Shown piece by piece: positions 28,806-39,042 of a stretch of 64,000 nucleotides of DNA. The stretch lies in the NCBI GenBank assembly GCA_902575065.1, contig CACGPU010000004.1, forward strand, positions 39,767 through 103,766, read 5' to 3'. How positions within the stretch are numbered: the stretch's first letter is position 1; each line of letters begins with the position of its first letter. The stretch is from an uncultured Alphaproteobacteria bacterium (GTDB taxonomy: Bacteria; Pseudomonadota; Alphaproteobacteria; HIMB59). The notes beneath the pieces are model-generated. The model had not been told where the DNA came from and searched no databases. It was given only the letters and a program-made list of their open reading frames with translations. Made by a program: the position numbers and the translations under genes.

Positions 28806-28819
28806 TTAAAATTTCATTA

Positions 28820-28844
28820 AGGTGCTCTTTTTAAAAGAGCACCT
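28820..28844 (+). terminator. strong perfect hairpin between pal and cpoB
   Basis: AGGTGCTCTTTTTAAAAGAGCACCT: 12-bp inverted repeat around one central base, 15 nt after the pal stop and 9 nt before the cpoB ATG; no U-tract downstream. Confidence 0.6.
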
Positions 28845-28853
28845 GAAACTTTC

Positions 28854-29882
28854 ATGAAAAAAATAAACAAAATTTTGGTTATTTTTTTCCTAGTACTTTT
28901 TTGTAACCAATCTAATTCAGAAAATCACAATCAAGTATCTGTAGAATTAGACAGAATTAAAAATGACATAATTGATCTTCAAAAGTTTGTTTATAAAAAT
29001 GAGTCATCACTAGTTAATAATTCTAAATCAAATTCAAAAAATGATTTAGAAGAATTAAAAATATTAATCAATGATATTTCAAAAAATATCATTTCATTAG
29101 AAAAACAAATTTCAGATATTAAAGATGATGTAAAAAATCTATACTCTCTATACACATCATCTGACTCTAACGAAAAAAAAATTATTAGTGCATCTGATCA
29201 ATTAAACATAGAAGAAAGCTCCTCAAATATTGTAGAGAATTCAGAGGATGATCAATTATTAGGACAAATTAGTTTGTCTGATCTTGAAGGAGATGAAATA
29301 AAAAATTTGGAAATACCTAATGAGGCGTCTAATGAGACAATTTCTTCATTAGGTCTTGAAAAAGAGGAATTAGATGAAATGGAGACAAAATCTATCTCAG
29401 AAGTAAATACCTCAATGCTTAATGATTTAGATAAGCTTATAGAAGAGAGAGAAGCTGAGCTTAATAAGCCAATAATTGACGTTAAACAAGAGTTAAAAAA
29501 TGCAAAAACAAGCTTTGCAAGTTTTGATAATAAGTCTGCTATTGAGAGTTTACTTTTGATAATTAATTCAAATACTGATCAAGATGAATATTTAGCCGAA
29601 ACTTATTATCTTCTTGGCAGGACTTACTTTATGGAGAATGAAATAATTGAAGCTGTAAAATATTTTGGAATAAGACACAGAGATTTCTCATCATTTTCTA
29701 AATTTAAGTCAGAAAATTACTTTTGGCTTGGAAAGTCCCTCTTTAGTATTGGAGATCAAGAAAATGGTTGTTTAATAATGGAAGATCTAATTTTTTCTAA
29801 TACTTACACAGAAAGTAAAGATGTGATTGACTCTGCTAAATCACTTCAAACTGAAAAAAATTGCGGTTTAATTATTGACTAA
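28854..29882 (+). CDS. cpoB: CpoB/YbgF-like tol-pal associated protein
   Basis: Signal peptide, coiled coil, C-terminal TPR-like region (AETYYLLGRTYFMENEIIEAVKYF); downstream of pal. Confidence 0.75.
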   Translation: MKKINKILVIFFLVLFCNQSNSENHNQVSVELDRIKNDIIDLQKFVYKNESSLVNNSKSNSKNDLEELKILINDISKNIISLEKQISDIKDDVKNLYSLYTSSDSNEKKIISASDQLNIEESSSNIVENSEDDQLLGQISLSDLEGDEIKNLEIPNEASNETISSLGLEKEELDEMETKSISEVNTSMLNDLDKLIEEREAELNKPIIDVKQELKNAKTSFASFDNKSAIESLLLIINSNTDQDEYLAETYYLLGRTYFMENEIIEAVKYFGIRHRDFSSFSKFKSENYFWLGKSLFSIGDQENGCLIMEDLIFSNTYTESKDVIDSAKSLQTEKNCGLIID

Positions 29883-30831
29883 AGAAGTATTGCCTTCAAT
29901 CAGTATAAAAAAGTATCTTAAAAATAATGTAAATGCTAATCAGAAGATATTAATTTCTCTTTCATGTGGCTTAGATAGCACAGTGTTATTTGATCTGATA
30001 ATAAAATCAAAATATTTCAATAATAAAAATATATATTACTTAATCTTTGATCATCAAAAAAGGTCTGAGGGGAAATATGAAATAAAACAATTCATCAAGT
30101 ATTATAAACTTGTTAATAAAAATGTTTTTATAAAAAAATTACCCCTCAAAGAAAAATTAATAGGTTTTCAAGAAAAATCTAGATCTATTAGATACGATTT
30201 TTTATGCAAATTTTCAAAAAAGAGAAATATTGATGATATATTTTTAGGCCATCATCTTGATGATCTAAATGAAACATTTTTCTTGAGAAAAATTCAACAA
30301 TCAAGTGCATTTGGATTATCAAATATTTTTATTCAAAAATACAATGAGATCAAATTACATCGCCCATTAAAGAAATATTCAAAAAAACAAATCAAAAATT
30401 ATGCTAATAAAAATAGATTGATTTGGTTTGAGGATAGAAGTAATTTAGAATTAGAATATACGAGAAACAAAATTAGAAATTATTTATATTCAGAAAAACT
30501 TCTTAAACAAATTAACAGTGAAAGGATTACATTCTCTAAAATATTACATTTAAATTGCCTACATCAAAATTTTTTTAAAAGGAAACGTAAAAAAATTTTT
30601 GAAATTGACATAGAAAAATTTAATAATTTAAATGAAATTCTTAAGTTTTTTACTGTGCAGTCTTTTTACTACGAATATCGACATTTATTGATAAAAAAAC
30701 AAATTCGTGATGAAAATATAAGAAATTTTATCAAAATACTAAAGGCTCACCTTACAAATAGTAAAGATTTGTCAGTATTTTCAGGGAAAATAGGTGTCTT
30801 TGATAAAAAAATATGTTTAAATCTTACTTAG
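29875..30831 (+). CDS. tilS: tRNA(Ile)-lysidine synthase
   Basis: PP-loop [52 protein letters not shown] start. Confidence 0.9.
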   Translation: MTKEVLPSISIKKYLKNNVNANQKILISLSCGLDSTVLFDLIIKSKYFNNKNIYYLIFDHQKRSEGKYEIKQFIKYYKLVNKNVFIKKLPLKEKLIGFQEKSRSIRYDFLCKFSKKRNIDDIFLGHHLDDLNETFFLRKIQQSSAFGLSNIFIQKYNEIKLHRPLKKYSKKQIKNYANKNRLIWFEDRSNLELEYTRNKIRNYLYSEKLLKQINSERITFSKILHLNCLHQNFFKRKRKKIFEIDIEKFNNLNEILKFFTVQSFYYEYRHLLIKKQIRDENIRNFIKILKAHLTNSKDLSVFSGKIGVFDKKICLNLT

Positions 30832-30868
30832 CACTTTAAACGTATGTATCACTAACTATATTAATTAT

Positions 30869-32800
30869 ATGAAAAATTTTTCAAAAAACATTTTTGTCTG
30901 GATTATTATCAGCCTTATTTTGTTAGGGTTATTTAATGTATTTAAAAATTCTCAAAGAGATTACTCATCAGTAACTTACACATACTCAACTTTGCTAGAT
31001 AAAGCCCAAAATGGTGAAATTAAATCTGTTGAAATACAAGGAAATAATATTTTCGGTCAAACCATGGACGGAGTTGACTTTTCAACATATGCACCAAGAG
31101 ACCCAAATCTAATTGAAACTCTAAACGATAACCAGGTAGCTATTAATGCTAAACCTGAGCAATCGGGTATGCACCCACTGTTAAGTATATTTGTTTCTTG
31201 GTTCCCAATGCTTCTTTTAATTGGTGTTTGGATATTCTTTATGCGTCAGATGCAATCAGGCAAAGGTGGAGGTGCACTTGGATTTGGTAGATCAAAAGCC
31301 AAGTTGCTGAACGAAAATAAACAAAGAGTTACATTTAATGACGTTGCTGGTATTGATGAGGCGAAACAAGAATTAGAGGAGGTCGTTTCATTTTTAAAGG
31401 ACCCTCATAAATTTCAAAGATTGGGCGCTAAAATACCAAAAGGGGCTCTGTTAGTTGGTCCTCCAGGTACCGGTAAAACTCTTCTTGCTCGAGCAATCGC
31501 TGGTGAGGCCGGTGTGCCATTTTTTTCAATATCTGGTTCCGATTTTGTTGAGATGTTTGTTGGTGTTGGTGCGAGTAGGGTTAGAGATATGTTTGAACAA
31601 GGTAAGAAAAACGCACCATGTATTATTTTTATTGATGAGATAGACGCTGTTGGGAGACACAGAGGAGCTGGTTTAGGCGGTGGTAATGATGAAAGAGAAC
31701 AAACTTTAAATCAACTTCTAGTTGAAATGGATGGTTTTGAGGCAAACGAAGGTGTAATAATCGTTGCTGCAACTAATAGACCTGATGTTCTTGATCCAGC
31801 ATTATTAAGACCCGGAAGATTTGACAGACAAGTTGTCGTCCCTGCCCCTGATATTATTGGTAGAGATAAAATTTTAAGGGTTCACACAAGAAAAATAAAG
31901 ATGGATAAATCTGTTAAAACCATTGCAATCGCAAGATCAACACCTGGTTTCTCTGGTGCAGATTTAGCTAATATTGTAAATGAGGCAGCTCTAATTGCAG
32001 CAAGGAAGAATAAAAAAATTGTTACGATGGATGATTTTGAGGATGCAAAAGATAAAGTTATGCTTGGTACACAAAATAAGTCAAAGATAATTTCTGATAC
32101 TGAGAAAGAAGTAATCGCTTACCATGAGGCAGGTCATGCTTTGGCTAATTTGCATTCAAAACACGCAGATCCAATTTATAAATCTTCAATAATTCCAACA
32201 GGTAGGGCACTTGGTTTTGTCATGAGCGTTCCTGAGCAAGATAAAGTAATACACCGTAAAGATGAATATCTAGATAAATTAGTCGTGACCGTTGCAGCAC
32301 GAATTGCTGAAGAGCTAATATTTGGACCAGAAAAAATAGGATCTGGTGCAGCAGGCGATATTCAACAAGTCACTAATTTAGCAAGAGCAATGGTAACACA
32401 AATGGGTTATAGCGATAAATTAGGTAGAGTAAGATACACTGGTAATCAGGAAGAGGTTTTTTTAGGTCACTCTGTGACACAATCTAAAAACATATCTGAG
32501 GAGACTGCTAGAATTATCGATAAAGAGGTTATCAGGTTAGTTGAAGAAGCTGAAACAAAAGCAAGAAAGATATTAACTGATAATATTAAAGATCTTCACA
32601 CTATAGCTAAAGGTCTTTTAGAATATGAGACATTGACTGGCGATGAAATACAAAACTTAATTAAGGGTATTAAACCTAAAAGGGACGATGACTTATCCTC
32701 AGACAGTTCAGATGATAGCTCAGATAGTAAAAAGGAAACTTCAAATAAAGGTCCTTTACCATCTTTTACAAAAGATCAAAATTTTCCTCTTCCAAATTAA
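30869..32800 (+). CDS. ftsH: ATP-dependent zinc metalloprotease FtsH
   Basis: [56 protein letters not shown] region. Confidence 0.98.
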   Translation: MKNFSKNIFVWIIISLILLGLFNVFKNSQRDYSSVTYTYSTLLDKAQNGEIKSVEIQGNNIFGQTMDGVDFSTYAPRDPNLIETLNDNQVAINAKPEQSGMHPLLSIFVSWFPMLLLIGVWIFFMRQMQSGKGGGALGFGRSKAKLLNENKQRVTFNDVAGIDEAKQELEEVVSFLKDPHKFQRLGAKIPKGALLVGPPGTGKTLLARAIAGEAGVPFFSISGSDFVEMFVGVGASRVRDMFEQGKKNAPCIIFIDEIDAVGRHRGAGLGGGNDEREQTLNQLLVEMDGFEANEGVIIVAATNRPDVLDPALLRPGRFDRQVVVPAPDIIGRDKILRVHTRKIKMDKSVKTIAIARSTPGFSGADLANIVNEAALIAARKNKKIVTMDDFEDAKDKVMLGTQNKSKIISDTEKEVIAYHEAGHALANLHSKHADPIYKSSIIPTGRALGFVMSVPEQDKVIHRKDEYLDKLVVTVAARIAEELIFGPEKIGSGAAGDIQQVTNLARAMVTQMGYSDKLGRVRYTGNQEEVFLGHSVTQSKNISEETARIIDKEVIRLVEEAETKARKILTDNIKDLHTIAKGLLEYETLTGDEIQNLIKGIKPKRDDDLSSDSSDDSSDSKKETSNKGPLPSFTKDQNFPLPN

Positions 32801-32827
32801 CTCTAAGTCTATTACTAACTATTCTTC

Positions 32828-34180
32828 ATGAGATTATTTGGTACTGATGGTATTAGGGGTGAAGTTGGAAAATATCCTTTAACTCCAGAAAATGTTCTTA
32901 AATTAGCTAAAGCCTCTTCTCTAGTATTAAGTAAGAAAAATCCAATATCAAGAGTGGTTATTAATAAAGATACACGACTATCAGGATATATATTTGAGCC
33001 AGCACTAACAGCAGGTTTTATATCAATGGGGATAGATGTAATTTTAGTTGGACCTTTGCCAACACCCGCTCTAACAGTTTTAAGTAAGTCGCTTAGAGCA
33101 GATTTTTCAGTAATGATTACAGCATCCCATAATCCTTATAAAGATAATGGATTAAAATTTTTTTCTGGACAAGGTTTAAAGATCTCGGCTGAGGAAGAAA
33201 ATAGAATAGAGGATTTTTTTTATAATTACGATTTTGATAATTTTAAAATCAAACAGTCAAACTATGGTAAAGCTATTAGACTAAAAAATGCATTAGGAAG
33301 ATACTCTGAGGCTCTTAAACAAAGTGCTGATCGAAACTTAAATTATAGTCAACTAAAAGTAACTTTAGATTGTGCAAATGGAGCCTCTTACAAAGTTGCA
33401 CCAGAGGTTTTATTTGAATTAGGTTTAGATTTACATACTCTCGGAAATAATCCATCTGGTACAAACATTAATCAAAACTGTGGCTCTTTATTTCCTCATA
33501 AAGCATCAGAGTTAGTTAAAAAAAAAAGATGTGATATCGGAATTTGTTTAGATGGAGATGGTGATAGGGTTATAATTATTGACGAAAAAGGTAATGTATT
33601 AAATGGAGAGGAAATTATTTTTATTTTTGCCAAATATTATTTATATGAAAAAAAAATTAAAAAAGGCTCTGTATTAGTTACTAACGAAGTTGCAAATCAT
33701 GGTCTTGACATAGCTTTAAAAAAATTAGGTCTTAAATTAAAACGAGTAAAAGTTGGTGATAAAAATATTTTAAAGGAAATTCGAGATAATAAATATTTTT
33801 TTGGAGGAGAACCATCTGGACATTTTATATTTAAAGATGACATTTTAATTGGAGATGGTATGGCAACTGCTATTAGGTTACTCACATTAATTCTTAAAGA
33901 AAAGAAAAAGTTATCATTATTGAGAAATGGTATAGATTTACTTGATGAATTGAACATAAATCAAAGAATAGATCGCGAAAAATTTTACTTAAATCAAGAG
34001 AGTATTTATAAGAAACTTAACAATCTACTAAAAAATTTAGAAATTTATTACAATATTCGTCCATCGGGAACTGAGCCACTATTAAGAGTGAACTTGCAAT
34101 ATCATAAAAGAAATATAAAAGTAATTACTCTTAATAAATTAAAAAAACAAATAATAAAAGTAATTTCAGATGCTTGTTAA
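32828..34180 (+). CDS. glmM: phosphoglucosamine mutase
   Basis: LFGTDGIRGEVG, MITASHNPYKDNGLKFF, DGDGDRVIIID, GGEPSGHFIF, RPSGTEPLLRV. Confidence 0.96.
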   Translation: MRLFGTDGIRGEVGKYPLTPENVLKLAKASSLVLSKKNPISRVVINKDTRLSGYIFEPALTAGFISMGIDVILVGPLPTPALTVLSKSLRADFSVMITASHNPYKDNGLKFFSGQGLKISAEEENRIEDFFYNYDFDNFKIKQSNYGKAIRLKNALGRYSEALKQSADRNLNYSQLKVTLDCANGASYKVAPEVLFELGLDLHTLGNNPSGTNINQNCGSLFPHKASELVKKKRCDIGICLDGDGDRVIIIDEKGNVLNGEEIIFIFAKYYLYEKKIKKGSVLVTNEVANHGLDIALKKLGLKLKRVKVGDKNILKEIRDNKYFFGGEPSGHFIFKDDILIGDGMATAIRLLTLILKEKKKLSLLRNGIDLLDELNINQRIDREKFYLNQESIYKKLNNLLKNLEIYYNIRPSGTEPLLRVNLQYHKRNIKVITLNKLKKQIIKVISDAC

Positions 34181-34880
34181 TTCTTTTGATACAAAATACT
34201 CACTAACAGCAAAAAAATATGAAAGTTTGGATAACTCATTTACAAAAATTGTTAGTGCGAATAAAAAATTTTCAAGAATTTTTACATCTGTAATTGAAGA
34301 TAAATCTTTAAAGTCACTATCAGATGCAACTCTTCGTTCAGATATTACAGGCCAGGTTATTAATACAATTTTGACTCATGACTCAAAATCTAAACACTTC
34401 CTTTATTATATGGGAGATGTTTTTAAAAAAGATAAAATGAACAGCGATAATATTAAGCAATTTAGGCAACATGGTGTTGAAATTATTAATTTATCTAAAA
34501 ATGATTCTTTCAAAGAAGCTTTACAGATATTAGATAAGTTTCTCAAAAAGATTATTAAAAAAAATTACACTTATGTTTTTACTGATCCAAAAATATCAAA
34601 AAATAAAAGTTACCTTTTAGACAGTATCAGCCATAAAAATAATATTTCTAAATTTGTTAATATTTTTAAAAAAAAATTTAATGCTCCTTTTGAGTTAAAT
34701 TTAGAAAAAGACTTTTTTTCTCAAGACTATCATCAGGATATTTTTTTTTATGTTTATTCTAATTCCACAAAAAAAATATTAGCTCAAGGTGGTGGCTATA
34801 AATATAAAAAAAATACAAAAAAAATTGAGGGTTTTGGTTTCTCATGCAATGTTGATTACATTGCTGAATTAATTATATGA
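34170..34880 (+). CDS. short HisZ-like (class II aaRS-like, ATP phosphoribosyltransferase regulatory subunit-like) protein
   Basis: 236 aa; LSDATLRSDITGQVINTI resembles the LRxDITxQ motif, and KILAQGGGYKYKKNTKKIEGFGFSCNVDYIAEL resembles the GGxYD...GFG(x)D/LD HisZ/HisS C-term; immediately upstream of purA. Confidence 0.6.
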   Translation: MLVNSFDTKYSLTAKKYESLDNSFTKIVSANKKFSRIFTSVIEDKSLKSLSDATLRSDITGQVINTILTHDSKSKHFLYYMGDVFKKDKMNSDNIKQFRQHGVEIINLSKNDSFKEALQILDKFLKKIIKKNYTYVFTDPKISKNKSYLLDSISHKNNISKFVNIFKKKFNAPFELNLEKDFFSQDYHQDIFFYVYSNSTKKILAQGGGYKYKKNTKKIEGFGFSCNVDYIAELII

Positions 34881-36130
34881 ATACAGCTGTTATAGGACTT
34901 CAATGGGGCGATGAGGGCAAGGGTAAGATAGTTGATTATCTTTCTGAAGAATTTGATTTGGTTGTAAGATATCAAGGCGGTAATAACGCGGGTCATACTG
35001 TAATTGTTGACGATACTACTTATAAATTAAACCTTATACCATCTGGTATAATTCGCGGAAAAGTTTGTTATTTAGGTCAAGGTGTTGTACTTGATCCTAA
35101 TCATTTTTATAATGAGTATGATCAAATTACTAAAAAGATTGAGAGTCCTAAGATATTTTTATCTTCAAATATATCTCTTATCTTAGAATATCATAAGCAA
35201 TTAGATAAAATTAATGAATTAATTTTAAAAAATGAAAAAAAAATTGGAACCACTTCTAAGGGGATTGGACCTGCATACCAAGATAAAGTTGGAAGAAAGA
35301 GTGTTAAACTTTACGATTTAAAATCTAAAAATATAATTGAAGAAAAATTAGAGACAATTAAAAAGTTTTATGACCCTATTCTTGAGAGTTTTGATGAAAG
35401 TAAAATTAATATTGATAAAACAGTTCAAGACTTATTGAGTTTTTACGATTTAGTTAAAGAATTAATTGTTGATAATTCTTTTATCAAAAAAGAATTTAAA
35501 AATAAAAAAATATTATTTGAAGGTGCACAAGGTGCACTTCTTGATTTAGATCATGGCTCTTACCCCTTTGTAACTTCATCAAATACTGTTTCATCAAATA
35601 TTGTTATTGGTTCAGCAATACAGGTTGATTATAAGACTGTTGGCATATTTAAAGCCTATGCTACTAGAGTTGGCAATGGGCCATTCCCATCTGAATTATT
35701 TGATAATGTTGGGGATTATATCGCTGAGAAAGGTGTTGAAATTGGTACAGTTACAAAAAGAAAAAGAAGGTGTGGTTGGCTTGATTTAGTTTCTTTAAAG
35801 TATAGTTGTGAAATAAATCGTGTTAATGAACTTTGCATAACTAAAGCTGATGTATTAAATAACCTCTCAGAAATCAAAGTATGCAAAAGCTATAATTCAA
35901 AAAAATATGAGGATGTAAATTTTAGCGATAGTAACTTTTTGGAGTCATTGTCTTTAGAAGATAATGACTTTGAGTTATTTTCAAGCTGGGGCGAAATTAA
36001 AGATTTAAGTAGTTTTGAATACTTACCTGAAAATCTTAAAAAATTTATTTCATATATTGAAGACTACTTAAGTATTCCAATAAAAATTATTTCATTAGGG
36101 CCTGAAAGAAATCAAACACTTATTAGGTAA
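34877..36130 (+). CDS. purA: adenylosuccinate synthetase
   Basis: VIGLQWGDEGKGKIVDYLSEEFDLVVRYQGGNNAGHT, GTTSKGIGPAYQDKVGR, GRVGNGPFPSEL-like. Confidence 0.97.
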   Translation: MNTAVIGLQWGDEGKGKIVDYLSEEFDLVVRYQGGNNAGHTVIVDDTTYKLNLIPSGIIRGKVCYLGQGVVLDPNHFYNEYDQITKKIESPKIFLSSNISLILEYHKQLDKINELILKNEKKIGTTSKGIGPAYQDKVGRKSVKLYDLKSKNIIEEKLETIKKFYDPILESFDESKINIDKTVQDLLSFYDLVKELIVDNSFIKKEFKNKKILFEGAQGALLDLDHGSYPFVTSSNTVSSNIVIGSAIQVDYKTVGIFKAYATRVGNGPFPSELFDNVGDYIAEKGVEIGTVTKRKRRCGWLDLVSLKYSCEINRVNELCITKADVLNNLSEIKVCKSYNSKKYEDVNFSDSNFLESLSLEDNDFELFSSWGEIKDLSSFEYLPENLKKFISYIEDYLSIPIKIISLGPERNQTLIR

Positions 36131-36131
36131 T

Positions 36132-37025
36132 TTAAGATTTAGTTAAAAGTTTCTGATCTGTAATAATTTTGATTTCTTCTTGAAGTTTTTTAATTGCTTT
36201 ATTCTCTATTTGCCTAACCCTTTCTCTACTTATTGAATATTTCTGGCTAAGGTCCTCTAAAGTTTTAGGCTCTTCATCTAATCGTCTTGCAGTTAATATT
36301 TCTATTTCTCTAGGTTCAAGTTTTGTTACAGCTTGATCATAAAGCGCTTTTCTTTTTTTTAATTCATCACTTTGTTCAACTTTTGAGACAGTATCAATTG
36401 TTTCATCTTCTACTTGATCAATCCATTCTGAGTCATTTTCATCATTTAAAGGGGTATTTAATGAGAAATCTTGATTAAATACTCTTCCTTCCATTTGCTT
36501 AACTTCGTCTTCAGTTACTCCAAGATCATTAGAAATAGACTTAATCTGATCATTAGTAAGGTAACCATCTTCATATTTTTTAAGTTGATTTCTAAGTCTT
36601 CGAAGATTAAAAAAAAGTTTTTTTTGGGCTGCAGTAGTTCCTATTTTAACAAGAGACCAACTATGTAAGACATACTCCTGAATAGATGCTCTGATCCACC
36701 ATATTGCATAAGTAGCTAACCTAAAACCTTTTTCAGGATCAAATTTTCTTATTGCTTGGATAAGTCCTAAATTACCCTCAGAAATTAAATCAAATAATGG
36801 CAAACCATAACCTTTATAGCCCATAGCTATTTTTGCAACCAGTCTTAAATGACTTGTAACAAGTTTTTGAGCAGCTTTTTTATCTCCATTTTTGAGCCAA
36901 TCTATTGCAAGCCTTTTTTCCTCTTCATCTGACAAAATAGGAAACTGATTAATTTTTTTTAAATAGGGATAAACATCATTTTCAGAGGTAATAACAGGTA
37001 GCAAATTTTTATTTTCAATATTCAT
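36132..37025 (-). CDS. rpoH: RNA polymerase sigma-32 factor
   Basis: HLRLVAKIAMGYKGYGLPLFDLISEGNLGLIQAIRKFDPEKGFRLATYAIWWIRASIQEYVL plus RpoH box QKKLFFNLRRLR. Confidence 0.95.
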   Translation of the reverse strand: MNIENKNLLPVITSENDVYPYLKKINQFPILSDEEEKRLAIDWLKNGDKKAAQKLVTSHLRLVAKIAMGYKGYGLPLFDLISEGNLGLIQAIRKFDPEKGFRLATYAIWWIRASIQEYVLHSWSLVKIGTTAAQKKLFFNLRRLRNQLKKYEDGYLTNDQIKSISNDLGVTEDEVKQMEGRVFNQDFSLNTPLNDENDSEWIDQVEDETIDTVSKVEQSDELKKRKALYDQAVTKLEPREIEILTARRLDEEPKTLEDLSQKYSISRERVRQIENKAIKKLQEEIKIITDQKLLTKS

Positions 37026-37771
37026 TGCAAATTTGCATTTAAATTTTTCATATCATCAGGTAAATCACAAGTAATTTTAATATGTTTTTTTATAATTGGA
37101 TGATCAAATTCTATTTTATGGGAGTGCAATGCTTGTCGTGGAAATAATAAAATAAAATCCTTTTTTTTAGTAGCCATATTTGTCAATCGAAATTTTTCCT
37201 CTTTATTAAGCTTATAATCTTTATCTCCAACAATTGGAAGTCCCAGACTCAAAAGGTGTACTCTAATTTGATGCGTTCTACCGGTGATAATTTCACAATT
37301 TAGAAGACTAATTGAGCCGTGGAAAGTTTTTATGTTAGAAACTTTTGTGATTGCTTGTTTTCCAAGAATATCTGATACATTAAATTTTGTTCTTTGAATT
37401 TTATTCCTAGATATATTTTTGTTGATTTCAACTTGCCTTTGATTAAGTACACCATATGTAAAAGCTAAATAATTTTTTTTTATATTTCTATTTTTAAACA
37501 TTTCCTTAAATTTGTTTTTCGAATTATAATTTTTAGTAATGACTATGACGCCACTTGTATCTTTATCCAGACGATGAACAATCCCCTCCTTTAAATATTC
37601 GTTATCATGTATTGTAAATTGGTCTTTAAGACTTTCCTGTAAGTTAGGGCTATTATCTAATCCATTTTTTTTATGTGTTAAAAGCCCAGAAGGTTTATTT
37701 AATATTGCTATATAACTATCCTCGTATAATATTTCTATTTTAAAATCTTTGTAATAATAAGATTTAATCAT
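37022..37771 (-). CDS. RluA/RluD family 23S rRNA pseudouridine synthase
   Basis: IVHRLDKDTSGVIVITKN, GRTHQIRVHLLSLGLPIVGDKDY. Confidence 0.92.
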   Translation of the reverse strand: MIKSYYYKDFKIEILYEDSYIAILNKPSGLLTHKKNGLDNSPNLQESLKDQFTIHDNEYLKEGIVHRLDKDTSGVIVITKNYNSKNKFKEMFKNRNIKKNYLAFTYGVLNQRQVEINKNISRNKIQRTKFNVSDILGKQAITKVSNIKTFHGSISLLNCEIITGRTHQIRVHLLSLGLPIVGDKDYKLNKEEKFRLTNMATKKKDFILLFPRQALHSHKIEFDHPIIKKHIKITCDLPDDMKNLNANLQ

Positions 37772-37778
37772 TGTGTAT

Positions 37779-38054
37779 ATGTTAAAAAAAAAAATTCTTA
37801 TTAGTTTAGTTATAATTCAAGGTTTATTAATAATTGCTGGGATAATAGCAATTATTTTTGGTGTTTTCTATAAAATGAGTAATAACGATAATAAAACAAT
37901 TATTATGAATAAAATTATCGACTTAAATGATGTCTATTTGATTAATGAAAATCAATATCAACAAAAAATAGTAAAAGATAACAAAGTAATTTTTCAAATT
38001 GTAGATATTGAAACTAAAAAAGTATTAAGAGAAATAGTGATTGAAAAAGATTAA
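37779..38054 (+). CDS. small membrane protein (DUF6476-like position)
   Basis: One N-terminal TM helix followed by charged domain; divergent from rluD; family assignment tentative. Confidence 0.5.
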   Translation: MLKKKILISLVIIQGLLIIAGIIAIIFGVFYKMSNNDNKTIIMNKIIDLNDVYLINENQYQQKIVKDNKVIFQIVDIETKKVLREIVIEKD

Positions 38055-39042
38055 ATATATTGTGATAGCAGGGTCTTCAGGCGGTCATATATTACCAGCA
38101 CTTGCGTATATTAATAAATTAAGTCTTAATAAAAATCCAAATAATATTCTTTTTATATCGAATGAGGTAGGAAAAAAATATTTAGGAAAAATTAAAAGTA
38201 AAAAAATAAATAAAATTATTTTAGAATCTAAAAATAAAATTTTTTTTATTCTAAATTTATTATTAAAAGTATTCTTTGTATTTTTATCTAATAGGAGAAT
38301 AATATTGATAGGTTTTGGTGGTTTTATTACAACTCCCGTTTTGATAATTTCAAAATTATTTAATATTTTTCTTTTATCTTTTAATAAAATTTATATTCAT
38401 GAGCAAAATGTAATCTATGGATTAGCAAACAAAATAAACTATTTTATTGCCAAAAATGCATTTATATCATTTCCAAAAGACAATATGCGTAGCAAAGAAA
38501 TATTTGTTGGTAATTTTTTTGTAAATAGAAATAAATTTAGAGAAAAACTCGACCATAAATTTATAAATATTTTGTTAATAGGCGGAAGTGCTGGTTCATT
38601 AGATTTGAATTATATGATGCTTAAAGAAATAACAAATTTTAATAGGGCATATTATAAAAAAACTAAATTTTTTATTCAAATACCTGAGTCTCATGTAAAA
38701 GTTTTTAAAAAAAAGTATACAAATCTTATAGATCATAATAAATGCGAATTTTTTTCTTTTAAAGATGATTTTAATCCCCAGGAATATGATATAATACTTT
38801 CAAGGTCTGGTTCAGGTTCTTTAAATGAAATCTTGTATTATACTAATAATGTCTATTTCTCTCCTCATTTGATATCGAGAGATCAACACCAGAAATTTAA
38901 TTTAGAATATTTTTCCTCTCATGATATGAGTCAAAAAAAATTTTACATTCCAAATAAAAAAAACTTAATAAGTAAATTTTATTTTAATCCACTTATAAAT
39001 CCTCATTCTATTGAAAAAATCATCTGTTATATTACAAGATGA
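38041..39042 (+). CDS. murG: UDP-N-acetylglucosamine--N-acetylmuramyl-(pentapeptide) pyrophosphoryl-undecaprenol N-acetylglucosamine transferase
   Basis: IAGSSGGHILPALAY, IHEQNVIYGLANKI, GGSAGSLDLN, SRSGSGSLNEILYYTNNVYFSPH; TTG start. Confidence 0.9.
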   Translation: MKKIKYIVIAGSSGGHILPALAYINKLSLNKNPNNILFISNEVGKKYLGKIKSKKINKIILESKNKIFFILNLLLKVFFVFLSNRRIILIGFGGFITTPVLIISKLFNIFLLSFNKIYIHEQNVIYGLANKINYFIAKNAFISFPKDNMRSKEIFVGNFFVNRNKFREKLDHKFINILLIGGSAGSLDLNYMMLKEITNFNRAYYKKTKFFIQIPESHVKVFKKKYTNLIDHNKCEFFSFKDDFNPQEYDIILSRSGSGSLNEILYYTNNVYFSPHLISRDQHQKFNLEYFSSHDMSQKKFYIPNKKNLISKFYFNPLINPHSIEKIICYITR

